Below are positions 26,283 to 35,241 of a DNA stretch of 64,000 nucleotides, one piece after another. The notes under the pieces are model-generated. The model saw only the letters and a program-made list of their open reading frames with translations. It did not search any database and was not told the DNA's origin. A program made the translations under genes and the position numbers. Origin of the DNA: Micavibrio sp. TMED2 (lineage in GTDB: Bacteria > Pseudomonadota > Alphaproteobacteria > TMED2); contig NHBH01000001.1 of assembly GCA_002168225.1 (NCBI GenBank), positions 352,188-416,187 on the forward strand, written 5' to 3'. Within the stretch, counting starts at the first letter, position 1; every line of letters begins with the position of its first letter.

Positions 26283-27659
26283 ATGAGCGACACACTGGAC
26301 AAACCGCATATACCGACCGAGGCTCCTGCCGTCGGTATTGTCAGCCTCGGCTGCCCGAAGGCGCTGGTCGACAGCGAGCGGATTCTGACCAAGCTGCGCT
26401 CGGACGGTTACCGGATTTCCGGCGATTACAACGATGCCTCTGTCGTGATCGTCAATACCTGCGGGTTTCTCGACAGCGCCAAGGAAGAGAGCCTGAACAC
26501 CATCGGCGAGGCAATGGCCGAGAATGGCAAGGTGATCGTCACCGGGTGTATGGGGGTTGAGGCCGAGCGTATCCGCGAGACCCATCCGGGTGTGCTCGCT
26601 GTGACCGGTCCGCAGCAATATGAGGCGGTGGTCTCCGCCGTCCATGCAGCTGCCCCCCAGACCCATGATCCCTATATCGATCTGGTGCCGCCGCAGGGGC
26701 TAAAACTGACCCCGCGCCATTATGCCTATCTGAAGATTTCAGAGGGCTGCAACCATTCATGCAGCTTCTGCATCATTCCCTCCATGCGCGGCAAGCTGGC
26801 GAGCCGCCCGGCCGGTGCCGTGTTGCGTGAGGCCGAGAAGCTGGCCGCTGCCGGGGTCAGGGAACTGCTGGTGATCAGTCAGGATACCTCGGCCTATGGC
26901 CTCGACATCGGCTACAAGACAAGTCCATGGACGATCACCCGCCCCGACGGCAATCGTGAGAACCGGTCGGTGCGCGCGAAGTTCTATGATCTGTGTGAGG
27001 CACTGGGTGAGCTCGGTATCTGGACCCGGCTGCATTACGTCTATCCCTATCCCCATGTGGATGAGGTCATGCCACTGATGGCTGAAGGCAAAATCCTGCC
27101 CTATCTCGACATTCCGTTTCAGCACGCTCATCCGGAAATTCTGAAATCCATGCGCCGTCCTGGCAATCAGGTGAAGGTGCTTGAGCGTATCCGGTCATGG
27201 CGTGAGCAGGTGCCGGATATTGCCATCCGCTCCACCTTCATCGTCGGTTATCCGGGCGAAACAGAAGAGCATTTCCAGTTCCTGCTCGATTGGCTGAGTG
27301 AGGCACAGATTGATCGTCTCGGCTGTTTCAAGTTTGAGCCGGTAGATGGGGCGGCGGCCAATGATTTGCCGGGTCACGTGCCGGAGGCTGTGAAGCAGGA
27401 ACGTTGGGAACGCCTCATGGCCCATCAGCAGGCGATCAGCGAAAAGCGGCTGGCGGCGAAGGTCGGGCGGCAGATGGATGTGCTGGTCGATGAGGTTGAT
27501 GAGGACGGCGCAATCGCCCGCTCCTATGCCGATGCGCCGGAAATCGACGGCAATGTTTTTGTTACCGACGGTCAGAATCTGAAGCCCGGCGATATGGTGC
27601 CGGTGACGATTGTCGAAGCCAGTGAATATGATCTGTTTGCGGTTCAGAATACTGCCTGA
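26283..27659 (+). CDS. rimO: Ribosomal protein S12 methylthiotransferase
   Basis: 458 residues. A radical SAM enzyme that adds a methylthio group to the conserved Asp of ribosomal protein S12. The N-terminal UPF0004 domain has [17 protein letters not shown] and [13 protein letters not shown] with its cluster cysteines; the radical SAM triad is Cys156, Cys160 and Cys163 in [13 protein letters not shown]; the C-terminus is a TRAM domain. The [10 protein letters not shown] region and PSMRGK after the cluster distinguish RimO from MiaB. ATG 26283 preferred over GTG 26277. Confidence 0.95.
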   Translation: MSDTLDKPHIPTEAPAVGIVSLGCPKALVDSERILTKLRSDGYRISGDYNDASVVIVNTCGFLDSAKEESLNTIGEAMAENGKVIVTGCMGVEAERIRETHPGVLAVTGPQQYEAVVSAVHAAAPQTHDPYIDLVPPQGLKLTPRHYAYLKISEGCNHSCSFCIIPSMRGKLASRPAGAVLREAEKLAAAGVRELLVISQDTSAYGLDIGYKTSPWTITRPDGNRENRSVRAKFYDLCEALGELGIWTRLHYVYPYPHVDEVMPLMAEGKILPYLDIPFQHAHPEILKSMRRPGNQVKVLERIRSWREQVPDIAIRSTFIVGYPGETEEHFQFLLDWLSEAQIDRLGCFKFEPVDGAAANDLPGHVPEAVKQERWERLMAHQQAISEKRLAAKVGRQMDVLVDEVDEDGAIARSYADAPEIDGNVFVTDGQNLKPGDMVPVTIVEASEYDLFAVQNTA

Positions 27660-27701
27660 TAGGCCTCTGTAACTGGAATCCTGCGGTAAATTGTATCAAT
27701 C

Positions 27702-27717
27702 TTAACCAATTGGTTAA
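27702..27717. promoter_or_regulatory. Palindromic operator 1 upstream of the MarR-type gene
   Basis: TTAACCAATTGGTTAA is a perfect 16-base palindrome. It shares the core ACCAATTGGT with operator 2, 25 bases downstream centre to centre. Shape and place fit a dimeric winged-helix repressor acting on its own promoter. Confidence 0.7.
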
Positions 27718-27726
27718 TTGTCCCCC

Positions 27727-27742
27727 TTGACCAATTGGTCAA
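27727..27742. promoter_or_regulatory. Palindromic operator 2 upstream of the MarR-type gene
   Basis: TTGACCAATTGGTCAA is a second perfect 16-base palindrome with the consensus TTRACCAATTGGTYAA. Its TTGACC end could itself be part of a -35 element, so binding here would block polymerase. It lies 94 bases before the TTG start. Confidence 0.7.
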
Positions 27743-27835
27743 TTTGTATGACTGATACTCCGCATTTATTATGAAGCCGATGATCCGACGCGCCGGAAGA
27801 AGTTCGCGGTTCCTCGACGGGGAAGGATTAAGCAT

Positions 27836-28282
27836 TTGAAAAAGTTACGCATTGATACGGTTATTCGCATGTGTCGCCGACTTGAGCGTTTGTTCGGGGA
27901 CCGTATCCAGTCACATCTCAGCACCCTCGGTTATGATGATGTGCCGGCAGCGGCGGTTAGCCTGTTGCCATTGCTCGAGGGCAAGGGCGTGCGCCCGGTG
28001 ACCCTCGCCAACAAGCTGAAGATTTCCAAGCAGGCTGTACAGCAGAGTCTGAAGCCGCTGGAAACCTCGAAATATGTCGAGACCGTGCCGGACCCGACCG
28101 ATGGTCGCGGCAAGCTGGTCAAGCTGACCGAGAGCGGCGATACCCTGCTCAAGACCATGCACAAGGTCAAACAGTCGGTTCAGGATGAATTGCGCAGCCA
28201 GATTGGCAAAAAGACCTTCAAGAAAATGGAAGAGAGTCTGAACGAGATCGAGGCGATCCTCGATCCCGGTATCCACGACTGA
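27836..28282 (+). CDS. MarR family transcriptional regulator
   Basis: 148 residues from a TTG start with a clean GGAAGGA ribosome-binding site (27821-27827) 8 bases upstream. Winged-helix core: SLLPLLEGKGVRPVTLANKLKISKQAVQQSLKPLETSKYVETVPDPTDGRGKLVKLTESG, with the DPTDGRGK wing typical of MarR; flanking helices form the dimer. Co-transcribed with the flavin reductase 28 bases downstream. The two palindromes upstream make autoregulation very likely. Confidence 0.9.
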   Translation: MKKLRIDTVIRMCRRLERLFGDRIQSHLSTLGYDDVPAAAVSLLPLLEGKGVRPVTLANKLKISKQAVQQSLKPLETSKYVETVPDPTDGRGKLVKLTESGDTLLKTMHKVKQSVQDELRSQIGKKTFKKMEESLNEIEAILDPGIHD

Positions 28283-28310
28283 TCTTCTCTTAATTACAAG
28301 GCACTTTCCG

Positions 28311-28895
28311 ATGTTTTATAAACCCGGCAAGACCGATCCCAAATGGGATCTCGGTCTTGCTCATGATCCGTTCAAGGCACTGGTCCAGCCACGACCGATT
28401 GCCTGGGTCTCGACACGCTCGACCGATGGCCGGGACAATCTGGCACCCTACAGCTACTTCAATGCGCTGGCCTCGAAGCCACCGGTGGTGATGTTCTCAT
28501 CCAACGGCTCGCCGCATTCGATCCGCAATGCCCGCGATACCGGTGAGTTCGTGGTCAACATGGTGTCGGAGGAACTGGCCGACGTCATGAATGCGACCGC
28601 GACCAAGGATGATGTCGACGAGTTCGAGCGCGCCGGACTGGAGAAGGCCGCGTGCCATGTGGTGGCCGCGCCGCGGGTGGCGATCGCTCCGGCATCCTTC
28701 GAATGCAAGTTGCTGCAGATTGTCGATCTGCCCGGTGATGACAACAAAATGGCGATCGGCGAAGTGGTCGGTGTGCACATCAATGACGCCATTCTGGTCG
28801 ATGGTCTGGTGCGCAACTGGACCCCGCTCGCACGGCTCGGTTATATGGATTACACCGCTGTTCGCGACGTTTTCAGCATCTCCCGACCAAAATAA
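28311..28895 (+). CDS. Flavin reductase-like FMN-binding protein
   Basis: 194 residues with a flavin-reductase split-barrel fold: LVQPRPIAWVSTRSTDGRDNLAPYSYFNALASKPPVVMFSSN, then NARDTGEFVVNMVSEELADVMNATA, and a C-terminal DGLVRNWTPLARLGYMDYT. Binds FMN and supplies reduced flavin or reduces small substrates. Same operon as the MarR regulator, whose ligand may be the substrate of this enzyme. Confidence 0.9.
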   Translation: MFYKPGKTDPKWDLGLAHDPFKALVQPRPIAWVSTRSTDGRDNLAPYSYFNALASKPPVVMFSSNGSPHSIRNARDTGEFVVNMVSEELADVMNATATKDDVDEFERAGLEKAACHVVAAPRVAIAPASFECKLLQIVDLPGDDNKMAIGEVVGVHINDAILVDGLVRNWTPLARLGYMDYTAVRDVFSISRPK

Positions 28896-29250
28896 ATTAG
28901 CCGGGTGAGTGGTTTAGGCATGCTGCCCATGTGCTGAATGCGGGCAGGTCGATGCCGGTTACGCTTGCGTAAAGTTACGAGTCGCATTACCTTGTCGGCT
29001 ATTGGATATCGACCAAGACCGATGCCGATCGAAAGACGACGATTAAACTACTGCGACGCAGGGGCAACCCTGCCCAGTCATACCGGTGAACCCGGCCTTA
29101 ACCGGCCTCGAATAACACCGGAGAGCCTGATCCTCTTCCGTTCTGACGCTTTTGAGATATTCCACGACCCGTTCGGCGGACGCTTTTGTGCGTCGGACAT
29201 GACTAACGGCTGGCGTTGCCAGTCATTTAACTAACGGAAAGGATACGGTT
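28896..29250 (+). promoter_or_regulatory. Gene-free 355-base leader of the cold-shock gene
   Basis: No convincing gene; the ORF at 28938-29234 lacks a ribosome-binding site and looks random. The stretch holds GCAGGG-GCAA-CCCTGC (29058-29073), a six-base stem closed by a GNRA tetraloop, a GACGC/GCGTC hairpin near 29179, and ACTAACGG repeated at 29202-29209 and 29230-29237. Long structured leaders that sense temperature are usual for cspA-type genes; this could be one. Confidence 0.4.
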
Positions 29251-29460
29251 ATGCCTACAGGCACCGTGAAATGGTTTAATGCGACTAAAGGTTATGGCTT
29301 CATCGAGCCCGATGATGGCGGCAAGGACGTGTTCCTGCACATCACCGCAGTTGAGCGCGCCGGGATGAACAACCCAACCGAAGGTCAGCGTATCGAATTT
29401 GAACTCGTGACCGACGAAAAACGTGGCAAGACCTCAGCCGGCAACATCAAAGCCGCCTAA
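29251..29460 (+). CDS. Cold-shock protein, CspA family
   Basis: 69 residues, a single OB-fold RNA chaperone. RNP1 (KGYGFI) and RNP2 (VFLHI) are intact, with GTVKWFNATKGYGFIEPDDG at the start. Strong GGAAAGGA ribosome-binding site. Destabilises RNA structure; cold or stress induction cannot be told from sequence. Terminated by a perfect hairpin at 29495. Confidence 0.96.
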   Translation: MPTGTVKWFNATKGYGFIEPDDGGKDVFLHITAVERAGMNNPTEGQRIEFELVTDEKRGKTSAGNIKAA

Positions 29461-29494
29461 GGTTAAGGGCAGTTTCTACTGCCTGCCAAAAGAT

Positions 29495-29527
29495 AACCGG
29501 TGTCAGATATCTGACACCGGTTTTTTT
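29495..29527 (+). terminator. Rho-independent terminator of the cold-shock gene
   Basis: A 28-base perfect palindrome with arms AACCGGTGTCAGAT and ATCTGACACCGGTT, followed by a T run. Its tip would open to a small loop. It also faces the convergent FNT gene. Confidence 0.9.
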
Positions 29528-29551
29528 GTGCCCGGATGCTGGGCGGGATGA

Positions 29552-30412
29552 CTATTGATCTTTGGGTTCTGTCGGTGGCGGTGGGGCGGGCTCACGCAGA
29601 TGCCCGCGTACCTGACCATAGGCGAGCATGGCAAACAGGCCGGTACCGCCGATTATATTGCCGATCAGGGCCGGAATCATGAACTGGAACAGGGCGAAGC
29701 CCCAGGTTGCCTCGCCGATGAACACCAGCAGGAAGGCTTCGCCGGAACCGGCAACCACGTGGGAAAAGCCACCCATGGCGATCATGTAGGTCACCAGCAC
29801 AATGACTGCGAACTGGCTTTCCTTGGCATTGGGCAGGATCCAGACCAGTGCTGCAACAAGGAACCCGGCCGGTACACCATAACCGAGGATTTCCAGAAAA
29901 CTGCGGTCGAGCAGCGGTCGAGAGACGGCAATCATGCCCTGAATGACATCGTCATTGGCGATCCAGCCGCTGGACAGCAGGGCCATCGCCGCTCCGATGC
30001 CGATCATATTGGCAAAGAACACAATGCCCCAAACCCGCACCATCTCGCGTATCTTGTTCTTTGTGAACTCGTTCACCACGGGCAGAACCACGGTGATCGT
30101 GTTCTCAGTGAACAGCTGCATCCGGCCCAGAACCACGATCAGGAAGCCGACGCAGTATCCGGCATGAACCACGGCATCCTTCCACTGTGCTTCCGGGATG
30201 TAGTGGTGGAGGATGCCTTCGGCGAGAACCGAGGTAGACATGACGATCCCGGCGGCAATCGCCGACCAGAACAGCGAGGTGCTGCGCCGTTCCAGCTCTT
30301 CCTCGCCCTCGCGCTGGATCATCGAATAGACGACAGGGGCTCGTAATTTGGATCGGCGCTGGGTTTCGCGCTCTTCGCTATAGCTCATTTTTGCTTCATC
30401 AGCCGTGGTCAT
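29552..30412 (-). CDS. Formate/nitrite transporter family channel (FNT)
   Basis: 286 residues, six membrane helices. N-terminal soluble tail rich in Glu/Arg (EERETQRRSKL), then FNT patterns GRMQLFTENTITVVLP and GGFSHVVAGSGEAFLLVFIG with the conserved central histidine region (FSHVVAGS). The long N-terminal tail resembles YfdC-like members rather than FocA or NirC. Moves small monovalent anions; substrate unproven. Divergent from deoC. Confidence 0.85.
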   Translation of the reverse strand: MTTADEAKMSYSEERETQRRSKLRAPVVYSMIQREGEEELERRSTSLFWSAIAAGIVMSTSVLAEGILHHYIPEAQWKDAVVHAGYCVGFLIVVLGRMQLFTENTITVVLPVVNEFTKNKIREMVRVWGIVFFANMIGIGAAMALLSSGWIANDDVIQGMIAVSRPLLDRSFLEILGYGVPAGFLVAALVWILPNAKESQFAVIVLVTYMIAMGGFSHVVAGSGEAFLLVFIGEATWGFALFQFMIPALIGNIIGGTGLFAMLAYGQVRGHLREPAPPPPTEPKDQ

Positions 30413-30569
30413 GAATGGTGCTCCGGCAGCCGCAGACGGCTGCCAATACGGTTGGCGTTTGGTGTTTTCTCAATGGAAGTTTAGGTATGTGGAACGCCCA
30501 AAGGCTTAACAGATACAAAACGCGCGATAAGGCTGTCCCGTTCGGCGCAAAATAACAAGGCAGTTTAAC

Positions 30570-31454
30570 ATGGTTATCCAAACGCCCCCGTTCAATACCG
30601 ACAGATATGCCGCAGAAATTGCAGCGGCCAAACAGGTTAAAGGGACACCTGAGACGGCGCGCAAGGCCTTGCAGGCTCTTGATCTGACAACGCTGCAGGA
30701 CAATGCCACGCGCAAGGGAACCGAGACCAAGGCGGAAATCGCCGCATTTCTCGAAACTGCTACGGAATCAGTCGACGGCTCGAAAATCGCTGCCGTTTGC
30801 GTCTATCCGAATCATGTGCGCCAGGCAGCCGATGCCACCCGCGGCACCGGTATCGGCGTTGCCACCGTGGTCAATTTCTATGATGGCGATGAGCCGGCCC
30901 AGAAGGTTGCTGCTGATACCCGTATGGCGAAGAAGGCAGGTGCCACCGAGATCGATGTGGTGATCCCGTTCAAAACCTTCACCGATCGCTATGACGAGCA
31001 GACCGGCGAGGTGCTGAGTGCCACCCGCAAGGCCGCCCCGCTGCAGAAGATGAAAGTGATTCTCGAGACCAACCAGCTGCAGGACACGACCAAAATCTAT
31101 GAGGCATCCATCGCCGCGATTACCGCCGGTGCCGATATGCTCAAGACCTCAACCGGCAAGAATGACGGCGATGTGACCCTTGAGCACGCAGCGGCCATGC
31201 TGGCAGCGATCAAGGATACCGGCATGAATATCGGCCTGAAAATCTCCAAGGGCGTCAAAACCAATGAGCAGGCCGCGCAGTTCATGGCGCTGGCCGACAG
31301 CATCATGGGTGAGGGCTGGTCTGCCGATCGTGACAATTTCCGTTTCGGTGCTTCCAGCCTGCGCACCGATCTGGTGGCCAATATGGACCTGCCAGCCGCC
31401 AAGCGTCCGGCTGATGCACCTGAATCCAAACCCGGTATGAACGGCGATTATTGA
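30570..31454 (+). CDS. deoC: Deoxyribose-phosphate aldolase
   Basis: 294 residues. Cleaves 2-deoxyribose-5-phosphate to glyceraldehyde-3-phosphate and acetaldehyde in deoxynucleoside catabolism. The Schiff-base lysine is Lys192 in MLKTSTGK; the assisting lysine is Lys224 in GLKISKGVKT; the acidic residue is in ATEIDVVIP. Longer at both ends than the E. coli enzyme, as in many proteobacteria. Its TGA overlaps the ATG of the next gene (TGATG), so the two are coupled. Confidence 0.95.
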   Translation: MVIQTPPFNTDRYAAEIAAAKQVKGTPETARKALQALDLTTLQDNATRKGTETKAEIAAFLETATESVDGSKIAAVCVYPNHVRQAADATRGTGIGVATVVNFYDGDEPAQKVAADTRMAKKAGATEIDVVIPFKTFTDRYDEQTGEVLSATRKAAPLQKMKVILETNQLQDTTKIYEASIAAITAGADMLKTSTGKNDGDVTLEHAAAMLAAIKDTGMNIGLKISKGVKTNEQAAQFMALADSIMGEGWSADRDNFRFGASSLRTDLVANMDLPAAKRPADAPESKPGMNGDY

Positions 31455-32536
31455 TGGTATCCGACGGGTCTGCCGACCTGCCGGAACGTCTGGCCACGGC
31501 AACGGCAACGCTCAGTATTGATGATGATACTGCAGCCGCCCATCTGGCGCGGCTGGATGGTTTCGCCACCGCGAATGTCCGTGCGGGCACCGGCGGCCCC
31601 TTTGCCGCAGAGCTGTTCATTCACAATCGTAGCACCGGCGATCTGATCAGCCTGTCCGGCCCAATGGGCAATGCGGTCCTGTCCAAGGGGATCGCCAGTG
31701 CCCATGCCGAGGCCGAGACGCTGACCGAGGCAACGCTCGAAAAAGCTCTCACTATCCTGAAGGACAATCCCGATGACGACCTGCAGTTGCTGCAGGTTTC
31801 CTCAGCCGAGAGCTGCCCTGCCTGCCGTTCCAAGCAGATCGCGTTTCTGCACCGGTTGAAGGCAGAGGGCTGGCCACAGGATGCGCGGATCGAGGTTGTG
31901 TTTGCTGCTACCTATGAGGATACGTTCCGGGTCGCCGGGTTCAATGACAAGCCGTATCAGGATGATCTGCTCGGTCAGCTACGGCCACCGATGATCGTCC
32001 AGCGCTCGATGGTTTTTGCCGATCTGCCGGAACTGGTGCGGCAAACCGCTGGCCATGTCGGGGCCTTTGCCGGGTGCCTGATGCCCGATCCGTCACAAGC
32101 CGGTAGCACATGGTTTGAGCCGGTTGTGGTGCCGGTTCGCGGGTTGAGCATGGAAGTGGCCGCACTGCATAAGGCATCGGCGGCACGCATGGCCGCCGGG
32201 ATCGACAAGCCATGGCATCTGGGGGCCGAAGGTCCGGCGATGCTCTATACCACCGCCGATCATGTGGGGCCGCTCATGCTGACCGATAGTCAATGGGCTG
32301 GCATATCCGAAATTATCCAGATCAGTGACCGCCCTTCGACACCGGCGGAAAGCCCGCTCATCGACAATGCGCCGCTCTTGGCACGCGCCCGGCTGGCCTA
32401 TAACGCCCATGGGTCGGAACTGATCGTGCATCATCTGCCGGTGGGCACCCACGGGCTGAACAATACCGCCCAGCAGGTCTGGCGCGATGAGGTGATGCAG
32501 AGCACGCCCGAGAAGCTCTATAACGGTGTCGACTAG
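31454..32536 (+). CDS. Cytidine-deaminase-fold protein of unknown substrate
   Basis: 360 residues. The first 150 contain a zinc deaminase signature: His84-Ala-Glu86 (AHAEAETL) and Cys121/Cys124 in ESCPACRSKQIAF. The remaining 210 residues are a second domain I cannot name, ending HGSELIVHHLPVGTHG. Length and two-domain form differ from tRNA, guanine or cytidine deaminases. ATG 31454 shares one base with the deoC stop, which points to deoxynucleoside or nucleobase salvage as context. Not related by layout to the deaminase at 13517. Confidence 0.6.
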   Translation: MVSDGSADLPERLATATATLSIDDDTAAAHLARLDGFATANVRAGTGGPFAAELFIHNRSTGDLISLSGPMGNAVLSKGIASAHAEAETLTEATLEKALTILKDNPDDDLQLLQVSSAESCPACRSKQIAFLHRLKAEGWPQDARIEVVFAATYEDTFRVAGFNDKPYQDDLLGQLRPPMIVQRSMVFADLPELVRQTAGHVGAFAGCLMPDPSQAGSTWFEPVVVPVRGLSMEVAALHKASAARMAAGIDKPWHLGAEGPAMLYTTADHVGPLMLTDSQWAGISEIIQISDRPSTPAESPLIDNAPLLARARLAYNAHGSELIVHHLPVGTHGLNNTAQQVWRDEVMQSTPEKLYNGVD

Positions 32537-33570
32537 AGCCGTGATGCGCTCTCGAAACCGGTCAGCACACCGACCGCATTGACCGCGATTGCTTCAATGG
32601 CATAGCCGCCTTCCATCACGAACTGGGTCGGACGGTTGAGTGCGGCCAGTCGCTCGCCGATCCGTGGAAACGCATCGGTATCCAGCGTGAATTGCGAAAT
32701 CGGGTCTTCCTTGTAGGTATCAACACCGAGCGAGACGATGATCGCATCCGGGGCGAAATCCTCGATCCGGCGGCAGGCATTCTCGAATGCCTCGGACCAG
32801 CGATCCCAGTCACTGCCCCATGGCAGCGGATAGTTGTGGTTGTGGCCATAACCGGCACCCTCGCCAATCTCATCGGCATGGCCGAGGAAGAACGGAAACT
32901 CGAAGCGCGGGTCGGCATGGATCGACAGGAACTGCACGTCCGAGCGGCCATAGAAGATCGACTGGGTGCCATTGCCGTGGTGGTAGTCAACGTCAATGAT
33001 CGAAATCCGCGCACAGCCCTTGTCGAGCAGGTATTGCGCGGCAATCGCTGCGTTGTTGAAGAAGCAATAGCCGCCATAGAAATCGGCATGGGCATGATGG
33101 CCCGGCGGTCGGCAGAGCGAGAACACCGCCTGCTCGCCGGTCACGAGGGCACCGGCCCCGCTGACCGCGGTATTGGCACTGGAGGTAATCGCGCGCCATG
33201 TGCCCGGCGTAATCGGTGTCCCGGCATCGAAGGAGAAATAGGACAGGCGGCCATCGATGGTTTCCGGTTCGCGGTTGCCCATGCCCCGCACCGGCCAGCA
33301 GAGCGGCAGCGCGTCATTGTCGCGGCCCTCGGCGGCCCAGAGCTCCCAGGCTTCCTCGAGAAATTTGATCAGGCGTTTGTCATGTATCCGGGCGATCGGG
33401 TCGATTCCGGCATCATCAGGCGTCCGAACCTCGCCGAGGTTGACGTCACGTACCCGGCTTATAATCATCTCGGCGCGTTCCGGCTTCTCGAACGGTTTCA
33501 TGATCATGCCGTCATTCAATTCCGAGCGGCCATCCTGAAAGCGGTGGTCCGGTGAAAAGATTGTGAGCAT
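32533..33570 (-). CDS. Histone-deacetylase superfamily protein (acetylpolyamine amidohydrolase-like)
   Basis: 345 residues. Zinc-dependent deacylase: FSLCRPPGHHAHADFYGGYCFFNNAAIAA, DVDYHHGNGTQSIFY (metal Asp/His), SIHADPRFEFPFFLGH, and C-terminal EGGYAIEAI. The insert LSYFSFDAGTPITPGT near residue 110 is the loop seen in bacterial acetylpolyamine amidohydrolases. Removes acetyl groups from polyamines or related amines. Convergent with the CDA-fold gene, 4-base overlap of stops. Confidence 0.9.
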   Translation of the reverse strand: MLTIFSPDHRFQDGRSELNDGMIMKPFEKPERAEMIISRVRDVNLGEVRTPDDAGIDPIARIHDKRLIKFLEEAWELWAAEGRDNDALPLCWPVRGMGNREPETIDGRLSYFSFDAGTPITPGTWRAITSSANTAVSGAGALVTGEQAVFSLCRPPGHHAHADFYGGYCFFNNAAIAAQYLLDKGCARISIIDVDYHHGNGTQSIFYGRSDVQFLSIHADPRFEFPFFLGHADEIGEGAGYGHNHNYPLPWGSDWDRWSEAFENACRRIEDFAPDAIIVSLGVDTYKEDPISQFTLDTDAFPRIGERLAALNRPTQFVMEGGYAIEAIAVNAVGVLTGFESASRL

Positions 33571-33665
33571 GCTGGTCGCCTGTTTGTCATGAATGGCGGG
33601 ATATGATCTTATCGCGCGCGGTAAGTGTATGTACCAGACCGCATAATGGCTGACACTATCATATT

Positions 33666-34502
33666 ATGTTGCACACCCTCCTCCAGCGCTGGCGGTATTG
33701 CATCCTGAACGGTATGCCCGTGGCTGTGCTGCTGTGTCTGGCTTTATCGATGCCAGTAGCGGCGGCAGGCCGGCAGCAGATCACGGTCTTTGCCGCTGCC
33801 AGCCTCAAGGGCGCGATGATGGCGGCGATCAGTGAATTTGAGACGCAGCAGCCGGACAGTGATATCCGGCTGTCGGTCGCCGCTTCCTCGACACTGGCGC
33901 GCCAGATCGAGGCCGGGGCACCGGCTGACATATACGCCAGCGCCAATTTGCTCTGGGCCGAGTATCTGGCCGGACAGGGGATGCTGGTGCCCGGCTGGCG
34001 CTCGGACTGGCTCGGCAACCGTCTGGTGCTGATTGCCACCGGCGGTGATGTTGTCATTACCGTCATGCCCCATGAGTTGCGCGCCGATGAGCGCCTTATA
34101 GATAAGCTGCCTGAAGGTGAGCGACTGGCGGTTGGCGATCCCGAGCATGTGCCGGTCGGGCGCTATGCCCGTGCGGCGCTGGAAAGCCTCGGCCAATGGG
34201 ATGCGTTGCGGCCAAGGCTGGCACCGACCGCCGATACGCTGGCGACCATTGCCCTGGTCGGCACCGGTGTTGCGCCGCTTGGCATTGCCTATGGCTCTGA
34301 TGCGCTGCTCAGCGACCGGGTCAGGGTTGTGGCCTATTTCCCCGACAGCAGCCATCCACCGATCCGCTACAGTCTTGGACTGATCGACCGGCAGGATGGG
34401 CAGCAGAATGAATTGGCGCAGGCGTTCTTTGACTTCCTGCAGACGCCATCGGCCATGCGTATCTTCGCCGATCACGGGTTCAGAACGGATGCACCGCCAT
34501 GA
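33666..34502 (+). CDS. modA: Molybdate ABC transporter substrate-binding protein
   Basis: 278 residues. Signal peptide (PVAVLLCLALSMPVAAAG) then the ModA pattern ITVFAAASLKGAMMAAISEFE, SVAASSTLARQIEAGAPADIYASAN and PEHVPVGRYARAALE. Binds molybdate or tungstate in the periplasm. Either ATG 33666 or ATG 33714 would serve; both leave the signal intact. ATG of modB overlaps its stop. Confidence 0.92.
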   Translation: MLHTLLQRWRYCILNGMPVAVLLCLALSMPVAAAGRQQITVFAAASLKGAMMAAISEFETQQPDSDIRLSVAASSTLARQIEAGAPADIYASANLLWAEYLAGQGMLVPGWRSDWLGNRLVLIATGGDVVITVMPHELRADERLIDKLPEGERLAVGDPEHVPVGRYARAALESLGQWDALRPRLAPTADTLATIALVGTGVAPLGIAYGSDALLSDRVRVVAYFPDSSHPPIRYSLGLIDRQDGQQNELAQAFFDFLQTPSAMRIFADHGFRTDAPP

Positions 34503-35218
34503 TGCTCGATGCCGCCGCCGGTGAAGCGCTCTGGCTCAGTTTTCGTATCGCCGGTGTCGCAGTGGTCTGGAGCCTGCCGCTGGCCTTCATGCTGGCGCTC
34601 GCACTGACCCATCCGCGACTGCCGCTGACCGGTCGTGCCCTGCTTGATATTCTGGTGCACCTGCCACTGATCCTGCCGCCGGTGGTGATCGGCTATCTCC
34701 TGCTGGTCACGCTTGGGCATCAGGCACCGCTCGGCCATTGGCTCGAGGCGGTGTTCGGCATCCGCTTTGTCTTCTCATGGACCGGGGCGGCGCTGGCCGC
34801 CGGTGTGGTCAGTCTGCCGTTTCAGGTGCGTGCAATCCGGTTGAGTATCGAGGCGATTGACCCGCGCTTGCTGGCCGCCGCCGCCAGTTTGGGCGCCGGA
34901 TCATGGCACCGGCTGCTTCGGATCATCCTGCCCCTGTCGCTGCCCGGCATCGTCGCCGGGGCGATGACCGCCTTTGCCGCAGCACTCGGCGAGTTCGGGG
35001 CGATTATCACCTTTGTCTCCAACATACCGGGGGAGACACGGACCCTGCCGCTCGCTATCTTCACCGCCCTGCAGTCACCGGGCGGGGAGGCGCTGGCGGC
35101 ACAGCTTGCCGGGCTGTCGGTAGCACTGGCGCTGGTGGTGTTGCTGGGGGCAGATATGCTGGGGCGCTGGCTGGCGCGACGGATTGGTCACCGGGTGACG
35201 GTGCCCGGCAAGCGCTGA
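34499..35218 (+). CDS. modB: Molybdate ABC transporter permease
   Basis: 239 residues, five to six helices. The permease EAA loop is visible (AAASLGAGSWHRLLRIILPLSLPGI), and GEFGAIITFVSNIPGETRTLPLAI is the ModB-specific C-terminal part. Starts in an ATGATG overlap with modA. The ATPase ModC expected next is missing: the following gene is on the other strand and unrelated. Confidence 0.92.
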   Translation: MMLDAAAGEALWLSFRIAGVAVVWSLPLAFMLALALTHPRLPLTGRALLDILVHLPLILPPVVIGYLLLVTLGHQAPLGHWLEAVFGIRFVFSWTGAALAAGVVSLPFQVRAIRLSIEAIDPRLLAAAASLGAGSWHRLLRIILPLSLPGIVAGAMTAFAAALGEFGAIITFVSNIPGETRTLPLAIFTALQSPGGEALAAQLAGLSVALALVVLLGADMLGRWLARRIGHRVTVPGKR

Positions 35219-35241
35219 TTGATCAGAACGCCTGAATAATA

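Noticed and set aside
28938-29234. 98-codon frame upstream of the cold-shock gene
   Set aside because: No ribosome-binding site, odd residue make-up, and it overlaps stem-forming leader sequence.
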